Part shown: positions 1-5,564 of the stretch, piece by piece
Position numbering within the stretch: the first letter of the stretch is position 1
Layout: every line of letters begins with the position of its first letter
Origin: JACPFV01 sp052386975
GTDB taxonomy: Bacteria; Pseudomonadota; Gammaproteobacteria; Nevskiales; Nevskiaceae
Assembly (NCBI GenBank): GCA_052386975.1
Contig: JBQTJQ010000172.1
Location: forward strand, 1-6,091
Direction: 5' to 3'
Length of the DNA: 6,091 nucleotides
Program-made: the position numbers and the translations under genes
The notes under the pieces: model-generated
Databases searched by the model: none
Told to the model about the DNA's origin: nothing
The model's input: only the letters and a program-made list of their open reading frames with translations

Positions 1-804
1 GTCGAGGCCGAGGCGGCCGGGCACTTCCGCACCTACCGCTTCGACCTGCTCGCTTCATCCCTTTACCACTTCGCCTGGAACGAGTACTGCGACTGGTACC
101 TCGAACTGGCCAAGCCGGCGCTGCAGAACGGCGACACGCTGGCCCAGCGCGGCACGCGCCGCACGCTGGTGCGCGTGCTCGAGACGCTGCTGCGCCTGCT
201 GCACCCGCTGATGCCGTTCGTGACCGAGGACATCTGGCAGCGCGTGGCGAAACTGGCCGGCCGCGACGGGCCGACGCTGATGACCCAGCCCTGGCCGCTG
301 CCGGAGCCGAAGAAGATCGACGACCACGCCGAGGCCGACATCGCCTGGCTGCAGGCCCTGGTGCTCGGCGTGCGCCAGATCCGCGGCGAGATGGACCTGT
401 CGCCGGCCAGGCCGCTGCCGATCCTGCTGCAGAACGCCGCGCAGTCCGACGTCGACCGCATGGCGCGGCTCAGGCACTTCGTCGCCTTCCTCGCCCGCAT
501 CGAGGAGCCTTACTTCCTCGAGGCCAGCGAGCAAGCGCCGCAGTCGGCGGTGGCGCTGCTGGGCGAAATGAAAATCCTGGTGCCGATGGCGGGCCTGATC
601 GACCGGGACGCCGAGCTGGCGCGCCTGGGCAAGCAGACCGCGCGCTGCCAGCAGGAAATCCAGGGCCTCGAGGAGCGCATCAACAACCCGAACTTCGGCA
701 AGGCGCCGGCGCACATCCAGGACGGGGCGAGGACCCAGCTCGAGCTCAAGCAGAAAGAGCTCGCGGCGCTGAAGAAGCAACTGGAGCTGATCGAAACCCT
801 GTAG
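1..804 (+). CDS. valS: Valine--tRNA ligase, C-terminal part (5' end outside window)
   Basis: Cytoplasmic class I aminoacyl-tRNA synthetase that charges tRNA-Val with valine. The frame is open from base 1 to the TAG at 802-804 and gives the last 267 residues of a protein usually over 900 long, so the catalytic core lies upstream of the window. What remains is the helical anticodon-binding domain, with a FAWNEYCDWYLELAKP stretch at about residues 24-39 and HPLMPFVTEDIWQRV at about 68-82, both typical of ValS. From about residue 200 to the end there is a charged, Leu-rich heptad-like region (AGLIDRDAELARLGKQ at its start) matching the C-terminal coiled-coil tRNA-binding arm of ValS. No internal stop or frameshift was seen. 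The gene converges on the kinase gene across 39 bases. Identification is by family motifs and is secure; only the true start is unknown. Confidence 0.96.
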   Translation, partial: VEAEAAGHFRTYRFDLLASSLYHFAWNEYCDWYLELAKPALQNGDTLAQRGTRRTLVRVLETLLRLLHPLMPFVTEDIWQRVAKLAGRDGPTLMTQPWPLPEPKKIDDHAEADIAWLQALVLGVRQIRGEMDLSPARPLPILLQNAAQSDVDRMARLRHFVAFLARIEEPYFLEASEQAPQSAVALLGEMKILVPMAGLIDRDAELARLGKQTARCQQEIQGLEERINNPNFGKAPAHIQDGARTQLELKQKELAALKKQLELIETL

Positions 805-843
805 GGCGGCATTCCATGCCGCCGTCGGCAACGGCTTGCCGGC
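805..843. terminator. Two tandem hairpins between convergent valS and kinase genes
   Basis: The whole 39-base convergent gap is folded. GGCGGCAT (805-812) and ATGCCGCC (816-823) form a perfect 8-bp stem with a 3-base loop directly after the valS stop. CGGCAA (826-831) and TTGCCG (836-841) form a second stem, extendable by a T-G wobble and a G-C pair to 824/843. Neither strand has a T run after the stems, so this is not a classical intrinsic terminator. A role as 3' end stabiliser or weak two-way terminator is inferred from position. Confidence 0.4.
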
Positions 844-2130
844 CTACGCCGTGGGCGCGGCCTCCGCGGCCGCCGCGTTCGGCGCCGCCGGCAGCGAGGC
901 GCGCAGCGCCTCGAGGTCCACGGCCAGCTCCTCGGCCGACTGGTAGCGCTGCTTCGGATCCTTGGCCAGGCAGCGCGCCAGGATCACGTCGAGCTGGATC
1001 GGCAATTCCGGGTTGAGGTCGCGCACCGGCGGGTGCTGAGCGTGGACCACCTTGTACGCCACCGCGGTGAAGGTATCGCCGGCGAAAGGCTTCTCGCCCG
1101 CGCTGAGCGTGTACAGCACCGAGCCCAGCGAGAAGATGTCGGAGCGGGCATCCACGCCGGAGCCGGTGCATTGCTCCGGCGACATGAAGGCCGGCGTGCC
1201 CATGACCTGGCCGGCGATGGTCATCGAGGTGCCCTCGAGCTTGGCGATGCCGAAGTCGCTGAGCTTGGCCTGGCCGGCCTTGGTGACCATGATGTTGGCG
1301 GGCTTCACGTCGCGGTGGACGATGCCGTGGGCGTGGGCGTAGGCCAGCGCGTGCGCCACCTGGCCAACCAGCTCGAGCAGGCGGCCCAGCGGCACGTGCT
1401 CGTCGATCATCAGGCGGTCCAGCGTCGTGCCCTCGACGAACTCCAGCACCAGGCAGGGCCGCCCGGCCTCGTCGTCGGTGACGTCGTGCACGGCGACGAT
1501 GTTGGGGTGGTTGAGGCGCCCGGCCGACTTGGCCTCGACCAGGAAACGGGCGCGGTACTGCTCCAGCTCGGTGCCCTGGCCGGCCGCGGACAGCGTCTTG
1601 ATCGCGACGATGCGCCCGATCTTCGGGTCCTGCGCCTTGTAGACCACGCCCATCGCGCCGTGGCCGAGCTCGTGCAGGATCTCGTAACGGCTGATGCGCG
1701 TCATCATCGCGCCCGGCTCGGCCGATCCCGCCACCGTGCCTCCCGGCCGGAACGCGGTGCCGGTCGCGGGCAGCGGGCCGGTGCCCTTGATGACCGTCGA
1801 GGTGACGCTGTGGGCCCCGGTCAGGCCGGTCGGCACGCGCTTGGGGGGCGCGAACGCGCGCTCGATCAGGTCCTCGACCAGCAGGCGCAGCAGGATCAGG
1901 CCGATGGCGACGCCCGGCAGCAGCAGCGCGCGGACTTCACGCGACCAGGTGAGTCCCACGCTCTCGACCAGGTCGCTCAGCACCGGGTCCCAGGAGCGCA
2001 CCAGCGCGCGGAACAGCGGCGCCGCCTGCAGCGCCGGTATGTATTCGACCAGGGCGCGGACCAGCAGCAGGGCGACGACCAGCAGGAACACCGTGCGCAC
2101 CATCCAGCGCACGGTCGAGAGAAATTTCAT
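844..2130 (-). CDS. Membrane-anchored Ser/Thr protein kinase with N-terminal YggT-like region
   Basis: A 428-residue Hanks-type kinase predicted to phosphorylate Ser/Thr of unknown proteins from the inner membrane. The kinase domain runs from about residue 149 to 410 and looks active: glycine loop LGHGAMGVVY (155-164), VAIK lysine K178, helix-C Glu E199, HRDVKPAN (272-279, catalytic D274), DFG (292-294), GTPAFMSPE (311-319), DIFSLG (331-336) and subdomain XI Arg R395. T302, T304 and T312 are candidate activation-loop sites. Two hydrophobic helices lie before it, about residues 11-30 and 68-86, with the sequence between them (PLFRALVRSWDPVLSDLVE) resembling YggT-family proteins. A Gly/Thr/Pro-rich linker (about 92-145) joins the parts, and the tail after 411 is Ala-rich. 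The common bacterial order is kinase, then membrane helix, then sensor, so this one is inverted and lacks PASTA or other sensor domains. The ATG at 2130 is kept because it gives the first helix intact; no good Shine-Dalgarno precedes it. It lies 48 bases after the oxygenase stop and is probably co-transcribed. The kinase call is firm; the YggT link is by eye. Confidence 0.93.
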   Translation of the reverse strand: MKFLSTVRWMVRTVFLLVVALLLVRALVEYIPALQAAPLFRALVRSWDPVLSDLVESVGLTWSREVRALLLPGVAIGLILLRLLVEDLIERAFAPPKRVPTGLTGAHSVTSTVIKGTGPLPATGTAFRPGGTVAGSAEPGAMMTRISRYEILHELGHGAMGVVYKAQDPKIGRIVAIKTLSAAGQGTELEQYRARFLVEAKSAGRLNHPNIVAVHDVTDDEAGRPCLVLEFVEGTTLDRLMIDEHVPLGRLLELVGQVAHALAYAHAHGIVHRDVKPANIMVTKAGQAKLSDFGIAKLEGTSMTIAGQVMGTPAFMSPEQCTGSGVDARSDIFSLGSVLYTLSAGEKPFAGDTFTAVAYKVVHAQHPPVRDLNPELPIQLDVILARCLAKDPKQRYQSAEELAVDLEALRASLPAAPNAAAAEAAPTA

Positions 2131-2178
2131 GGCGCGTAGTATGCCGCGCCGACGGCCTTCAAGCCTGTCCGCGCGCCG

Positions 2179-2763
2179 TCAGCGCCAGTGGTAGTTGAAG
2201 CTCAGGCTGGCGCGCTCGCGCGCGGTGCCGCCGGCCGGCACTTCGTGGCGCAGCCAGCTCTCGAACAGGATCACGCGCCCGGCCCGGGCCGGGTACTCGA
2301 CGTGGGCGCGCAGCTCGCGCGGGGCCGTGGCGCGGCGCATCGGCGCGGCCATGAACCGCGACAGGCGCGGATCCTCGAACTTGAGCCCGGCGCTGCCGGC
2401 CGGGACGCTCACGTAATAGGTCCCGCTGACCACCGCCTGCGGGTGCAGGTGCAGGCTGTGCGCGCTGCCCCGCCCCATCAGGTTGGCCCAGCAGTCGGTC
2501 ATCTCGAGCCGCTCGCCGCGCAGGTCCCAATGCAGCGCGCGGGCAAAGGCGGCGACGTGCCGGTCGAGGCGCTCGCGCAGCGCGATGAAGGTGGACGACA
2601 GCCGGTGCAGCTGGTCGAGCGAGCCGTAGCTGGTGTAGCCGCCGGGATAGTTGCGGGCCGACCAGCGCCGGCCGTCCGCGTCGTGCTCGCGGACCTTGCG
2701 GCACTCGGCCAGCAGCTCACGGTTGAGCCTGCCGGTGGCGCCGCCGAGCGGCGCCACGTACAC
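2179..2763 (-). CDS. 2OG-Fe(II) oxygenase-like protein (TIGR02466 / 2OG-FeII_Oxy_5 type), start uncertain
   Basis: A small double-stranded beta-helix protein of a family thought to use Fe(II) and 2-oxoglutarate to oxidise an unknown substrate. Counting from the GTG at 2763 it has 194 residues. The signature is HLHPQAVVSGTYYVSVP (105-121), then LKFEDPR (127-133), then VILFESWLRHEVPAGG (164-179) and ERASLSFN (183-190). Likely metal ligands are H105 or H107 and H173, possibly with D131; R184 fits the 2-oxoglutarate-binding Arg. No clean HxD is visible at the first ligand position, so activity is not assured. The frame continues upstream without a stop and encodes TRTAALFPTLVYVAPL, which matches the usual LFPT-type N-terminus of the family, so the GTG start probably cuts off about 11 residues. 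The only candidate there is CTG at 2794-2796, overlapping the panD TGA and giving 205 residues. The coordinates given are the conservative ones. It is directly downstream of panD and probably translationally coupled. Family assignment is good; substrate unknown. Confidence 0.82.
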   Translation of the reverse strand: MYVAPLGGATGRLNRELLAECRKVREHDADGRRWSARNYPGGYTSYGSLDQLHRLSSTFIALRERLDRHVAAFARALHWDLRGERLEMTDCWANLMGRGSAHSLHLHPQAVVSGTYYVSVPAGSAGLKFEDPRLSRFMAAPMRRATAPRELRAHVEYPARAGRVILFESWLRHEVPAGGTARERASLSFNYHWR

Positions 2764-2792
2764 CAGCGTCGGGAAGAGCGCGGCGGTGCGCG

Positions 2793-3173
2793 TCAGGCGG
2801 CCTGGACCGGGATGGTGTTGGCGGTGCGGACGATGCGGTTGCGCTCGTCCAGGTAGATCAGGCGCGGCTTGAACACGCGCGCCGCCGCCGCTTCCAGCTG
2901 GCAGTAGGTGGCGATGATCACGCGGTCGCCGACGCGGGCCTTGTGGGCCGCGGCGCCATTGACCGAGATGATCCCCGAGCCGGCCTCGGCGCGGATAGCG
3001 TAGGTGGTGAAGCGCTCGCCGTTGGTGATGTTGTAGATCTGGATCTGCTCGAACTCGAGGATGCCGGCGGCGTCCAGCAGCCGGGAATCGATGGCGCAGG
3101 AGCCGTCGTAGTCGAGCTCGGCGTGCGTTACGCAGCCGCGATGCAGCTTGGACTTCAGCAGAGTGACGTTCAT
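2793..3173 (-). CDS. panD: Aspartate 1-decarboxylase proenzyme
   Basis: Decarboxylates L-aspartate to beta-alanine, the amine half of pantothenate, in the cytoplasm. The 126-residue length is normal for the family. As in other PanD proteins, the chain is expected to self-cleave between G24 and S25 in DYDGSCAID (21-29), with S25 becoming the pyruvoyl cofactor. Other conserved positions are present: K9 in KSKLHR, Y22, R54 in NGERFTTYA, Y58, and N72 in ISVNGAAAH. The C-terminus NTIPVQAA is also typical. The ATG at 3173 is well supported by a GAGGA Shine-Dalgarno at 3178-3182. It is the first gene of an apparent panD-oxygenase-kinase unit and is divergent from the EF-G-like gene. Its pathway partner panC lies on the same strand beyond that gene, so the two are unlikely to share a transcript. 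Identification is secure. Confidence 0.97.
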   Translation of the reverse strand: MNVTLLKSKLHRGCVTHAELDYDGSCAIDSRLLDAAGILEFEQIQIYNITNGERFTTYAIRAEAGSGIISVNGAAAHKARVGDRVIIATYCQLEAAAARVFKPRLIYLDERNRIVRTANTIPVQAA

Positions 3174-3177
3174 GGTG

Positions 3178-3182
3178 TCCTC
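3178..3182 (-). promoter_or_regulatory. Shine-Dalgarno of panD
   Basis: On the minus strand the bases read GAGGA, five bases before the ATG at 3173. This is the clearest ribosome binding site among the minus-strand genes here and fixes the panD start. Confidence 0.8.
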
Positions 3183-3193
3183 AGGGGCTTCTG

Positions 3194-3220
3194 ATCCGGG
3201 CGGCCCAAGTAGGCATGCGC
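3194..3220. repeat. Direct repeat copy 1 in divergent panD / EF-G-like control region
   Basis: This copy matches 3244-3270 at 21 of 27 positions. Shared blocks are AT, CGGGCGGCCCA and AGGCAT, with a 3-base mismatched centre between the last two. The core GGGCGGCCC (3198-3206) is a palindrome around one base. Overlapping the right end, AGGC (3211-3214) can also pair with GCCT (3219-3222). The copy sits about 20 bases upstream of the panD start, within its leader or promoter, so a regulator site is plausible but unproven. Confidence 0.6.
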
Positions 3221-3245
3221 CTTTAGATCAATGGTTTACAGCAAT
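3221..3245. promoter_or_regulatory. AT-rich patch, likely promoter zone between divergent genes
   Basis: This 25-base stretch is the most AT-rich part of an otherwise GC-rich divergent gap and lies between the two direct repeats, so promoters for panD (leftward) and the EF-G-like gene (rightward) are most likely here or next to it. Hexamers such as TTTAGA (3222-3227) and TTTACA (3234-3239) resemble a -35 box, but I found no well-spaced -10 on either strand. The call rests on position and composition. Confidence 0.3.
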
Positions 3246-3270
3246 ACGGGCGGCCCACTGAGGCATTCAC
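3244..3270. repeat. Direct repeat copy 2 in divergent control region
   Basis: Second copy of the 27-base repeat at 3194-3220, in the same orientation and offset by exactly 50 bases, close to five DNA turns. The CGGGCGGCCCA block (3247-3257) and the AGGCAT block (3261-3266) are identical between copies. Two same-face copies flanking an AT-rich patch in a divergent promoter region fit paired operator sites, though a leftover of a duplication is also possible. Confidence 0.6.
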
Positions 3271-3275
3271 CCGGC

Positions 3276-3299
3276 CCTCCGCAATCGGAGCCGCGGAGG
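3276..3299 (+). promoter_or_regulatory. Hairpin with alternative pairing in leader of EF-G-like gene
   Basis: CCTCCGC (3276-3282) can pair with GCGGAGG (3293-3299) as a 7-bp stem with a 10-base loop. Alternatively, CTCCG (3277-3281) can pair with the nearer CGGAG (3286-3290) around a CAAT loop. The two folds exclude each other. The hairpin ends 30 bases before the first possible start at 3330. A regulatory role is inferred only from position. Confidence 0.3.
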
Positions 3300-3318
3300 C
3301 TGTGGCGGAAATTTTAAC

Positions 3319-3325
3319 AAAGGGA
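3319..3325 (+). promoter_or_regulatory. Shine-Dalgarno-like site before upstream start at 3330
   Basis: AAAGGGA lies four bases before an in-frame ATG at 3330. It is a better site than the AAGG (3418-3421) seven bases before the ATG at 3429, so the EF-G-like protein may begin at 3330 with 33 extra residues, or be made in two forms. Confidence 0.45.
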
Positions 3326-3428
3326 CTCCATGCACTGCAATGAAGCAGGCGCGCACCGACCGGGCTTTCCGCCGCCCCCGGATTGGGAGCAGAATCGCCC
3401 TTCCAGCGATAAAAACCAAGGCTGCGAA

Positions 3429-5480
3429 ATGGCCCTGACCACCGCCGACATCCGCAATCTGGTGCTCATCGGCCACGCCGGCGCCGGCAAGACGCTGCTC
3501 GCGGAGGCCCTGCTGTACAAGGCCGGGGCGATCAAGGCCATGGGCGAGCTGGCGCGCGGCACCACGGTCTGCGACTTCGACCCCCTCGAGAAGGAATTCC
3601 AGCACTCGCTCGACCCGGCGGTGTGCCACTTCGACGCCCAGGGCAAGCACGTCAACCTGATCGACACCCCCGGCTACCCCGACCTGCTCGGCCGCTCGAT
3701 GAGCGTGCTGGCGGCGGCCGAGACCGCGGTGGTGGTGATGAGCGCGGTGTCCGGCATCGAGATGGCGACGCGGCGCATGTGGGACGCCAGCGCCCGCCAG
3801 CGCCTGTGCCGCGTCATCGTCATCAACAAGCTCGACACCGGCGGCGCCGGCCTGCCGCAGCTGCTCGAGCAGGTGCGCCAGGAGTTCGGCAAGGAATGCC
3901 TGCCGATCAACCTGCCCGCCGAAGGCGGCGCCAGGGTCATCGACTGCTTCTTCTCGGCCGACGGGCCGAACACCGATTTCTCCAGCGTGAAGGACGCCCA
4001 CCGCGCCATCATCGAGCAGGTGGTCGAGGTCGACGAGCAGCTGATGGAGAAGTACCTCGAGGATTCCGACTCGGTCACGCCCGAGCAGCTGCACGACACC
4101 TTCGAGAAGGCGCTGCGCGAGGGCCACCTGGTGCCGATCTGCTTCGCCTCGGCCCAGTCCGGCGCGGGACTCGACGCCCTGATCGACCTGGCGGTGAAGC
4201 TGCTGCCCAATCCGCAGGAAGGCAACCCGCCGCCGTTCATGAAAGGCGAAGGCGACCAGGCGCAGCCAGTGTCCGTGGTCCCAGGCCCCGGTGGTCATGC
4301 GGTCGCGCACGTGTTCCGCGTGACCATCGACCCCTACGTCGGCCGGCTCGGCATCTTCCGCGTGCACCAGGGCACGCTGCGCGCCGGCAACCTGTTCGTC
4401 GGCGACGCGCGCAAATCCATCAAGGTGGCCCACGTCCACCGCCTGCAGGGCAAGGACACCAGCGAGATCGGCTCGCTGGTCGCCGGCGACATCGGCGCCA
4501 TCGCCAAGATCGACGAGCTGCACTACGACGCCGTGCTGCACGACTCGCACGACGAGGACCACCACCACCTGACGTCGGTGGCGCTGCCGATCTCGATGCT
4601 CGGCATGGCGCTGGAGCCGCTCAAGCACGGCGACGAGCAGAAGATCTCGGCCGCGCTGCACAAGCTGCTGGCCGAAGACCCCAGCGTGCGCATCGAGCAC
4701 AGCCCGGCGGTGAACGAGACCGTGCTCTACGGCCAGGGCGAGATGCACGTGCGCGTGGTGCTGGAAAAGATGAAGCGCGCCTACCACGCCGAGTTCAACA
4801 CCCGGCCGCCGCGCGTGCCGTTCCGCGAGACCATCCTGCAGCGCGCCGAGGGCCACCACCGCCACAAGAAACAGACCGGCGGCGCCGGCCAGTTCGGCGA
4901 GGTCTATCTCAGGGTCGAGCCGCGGCCGCGCGGCCCCGGCTTCGAGTTCGTGGACGAGGTGGTCGGCGGCGCGATCCCGAACCAGTTCATCCCGGCGGTC
5001 GAGAAAGGCGTGCGCCAGGTGCTCGAGCAGGGCGCGATCTCGGGCTTCCCGATCCACGACGTGCGCGTGATCCTGTACGACGGCAAGACCCACCCGGTGG
5101 ACGGCAAGGAAGTGGCCTTCGTCAGCGCCGGCCGCAAGGCCTTCCTCGACGCGGTGGCCAAGGCGCGGCCGATCGTGCTCGAGCCGATCATGAACGTGAT
5201 GATCAACGCGCCGGCCAACTCGATCGGCAACATCACCGGCGACCTGTCAGGCATGCGCGGGCGCATCAGCAACCAGTCCATGCTCGGGCAGACCCAGGCA
5301 CTGATCGAGGCCCAGGCGCCGCTGGTCGAGCTGCGCGACTACCACCACAAGCTCAAGTCCCAGACCGCCGGCGAGGGCAGCTTCACGCTCGAGTTCAGCC
5401 ACTACGAGGCGGTGCCGCCGCGCCTGCAGAACGAGCTGGTCACCACCTTCGGCAAGCGCAAGCAGGAAGAAGTCGACTGA
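3429..5480 (+). CDS. EF-G-like translational GTPase (divergent FusA paralogue)
   Basis: A 683-residue protein with the full EF-G architecture: GTPase domain (about 1-285), beta-barrel domain II (about 290-370), domain III (about 384-460), domain IV (about 465-588) and domain V (about 590-683). Visible motifs from the ATG at 3429 are G1 GHAGAGKT (15-22), G3 DTPGY (79-83), G4 NKLD (133-136), a G5-like SAQSG (241-245), HHRHKKQTGGAGQFGEV (476-492) opening domain IV, and H555 in YDGKTHPVDGKE, which aligns with the domain IV tip His of E. coli EF-G. It departs from housekeeping EF-G in G1 (GHAG, not AHID), in switch I (RGITI becomes FQHSL, 57-61) and in switch II, where Tyr83 replaces the catalytic His. 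It therefore belongs to the EF-G-like paralogues seen in many proteobacteria, and may be a slow GTPase or have a role other than normal elongation. The start at 3429 fits those proteins (ALTTADIRN onset) and has AAGG seven bases upstream; ATG 3330 is a rival start. It sits opposite in orientation between panD and panC. Confidence 0.92.
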   Translation: MALTTADIRNLVLIGHAGAGKTLLAEALLYKAGAIKAMGELARGTTVCDFDPLEKEFQHSLDPAVCHFDAQGKHVNLIDTPGYPDLLGRSMSVLAAAETAVVVMSAVSGIEMATRRMWDASARQRLCRVIVINKLDTGGAGLPQLLEQVRQEFGKECLPINLPAEGGARVIDCFFSADGPNTDFSSVKDAHRAIIEQVVEVDEQLMEKYLEDSDSVTPEQLHDTFEKALREGHLVPICFASAQSGAGLDALIDLAVKLLPNPQEGNPPPFMKGEGDQAQPVSVVPGPGGHAVAHVFRVTIDPYVGRLGIFRVHQGTLRAGNLFVGDARKSIKVAHVHRLQGKDTSEIGSLVAGDIGAIAKIDELHYDAVLHDSHDEDHHHLTSVALPISMLGMALEPLKHGDEQKISAALHKLLAEDPSVRIEHSPAVNETVLYGQGEMHVRVVLEKMKRAYHAEFNTRPPRVPFRETILQRAEGHHRHKKQTGGAGQFGEVYLRVEPRPRGPGFEFVDEVVGGAIPNQFIPAVEKGVRQVLEQGAISGFPIHDVRVILYDGKTHPVDGKEVAFVSAGRKAFLDAVAKARPIVLEPIMNVMINAPANSIGNITGDLSGMRGRISNQSMLGQTQALIEAQAPLVELRDYHHKLKSQTAGEGSFTLEFSHYEAVPPRLQNELVTTFGKRKQEEVD

Positions 5481-5481
5481 C

Positions 5482-5561
5482 AAAAAGGGGACAGAACTAT
5501 TTTTTCGTCCCGTCTGAGGGCCCGTCACGGCCCGAGAGAAAAATAGTTCTGTCCCCTTTTT
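5482..5561. repeat. 80-base element with perfect 23-bp inverted repeats (GGGGACAG type); likely two-way terminator
   Basis: The arms at 5482-5504 and 5539-5561 are perfect inverted repeats of 23 bases, with core GGGGACAGAACTA and A/T runs at both ends. The 34-base loop holds an inner stem, GGGCC (5518-5522) with GGCCC (5529-5533). The element begins two bases after the EF-G-like stop and ends just before the panC stop. Read from either side, the long stem ends in CCCC followed by T's, so it should terminate both convergent transcripts. Its AT-rich arms stand out from the surrounding GC-rich genes. From memory, GGGGACAG/CTGTCCCC repeats recur in environmental proteobacterial genomes, some near REP-associated (Y1-type) transposases; no such gene is in this window. 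Confidence 0.85.
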
Positions 5562-5564
5562 TGG

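Noticed and set aside
55..831. Minus-strand open frame of 258 codons opposite valS
   Set aside because: Leu/Arg/Gln/His-rich shadow; the plus strand encodes clear ValS C-terminal sequence throughout.
1033..2139. Plus-strand open frame of 368 codons opposite the kinase
   Set aside because: Composition is dominated by Arg, Ala, Gly, His and Gln with no recognisable domain; the opposite frame carries all kinase motifs.
2131..2178. Separate promoter for the kinase, from TTGAAG and TACTAC in the 48-base gap
   Set aside because: Spacing is 15 bases, the -10 match is poor, and the transcript would have almost no leader; co-transcription from panD is more likely.
2793..2830. Frameshift joining panD and the oxygenase into one protein
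   Set aside because: panD ends in the family-typical PVQAA followed by a normal stop, at the usual length, so both look like separate intact genes.
2188..2856. Plus-strand open frame of 222 codons across the oxygenase and the end of panD
   Set aside because: Spans two real minus-strand genes and shows only Ala/Arg/Gly/Val-rich sequence without motifs.
3194..3270. Possible mini CRISPR array from the 50-base-spaced repeats
   Set aside because: Only two imperfect copies, no further unit on either side, and no cas gene; a regulatory repeat is simpler.
3267..5093. Long minus-strand open frame (608 codons) opposite the EF-G-like gene
   Set aside because: The product is a low-complexity run of His, Arg, Val, Leu, Asp and Ala with no family motif, as expected opposite a GC-rich gene; the plus-strand frame has full EF-G homology.
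5478..5564. Insertion sequence or complete mobile element at the EF-G-like/panC junction
   Set aside because: The whole element is about 80 bases with no coding capacity and no obvious target-site duplication, so only a repeat can be claimed.
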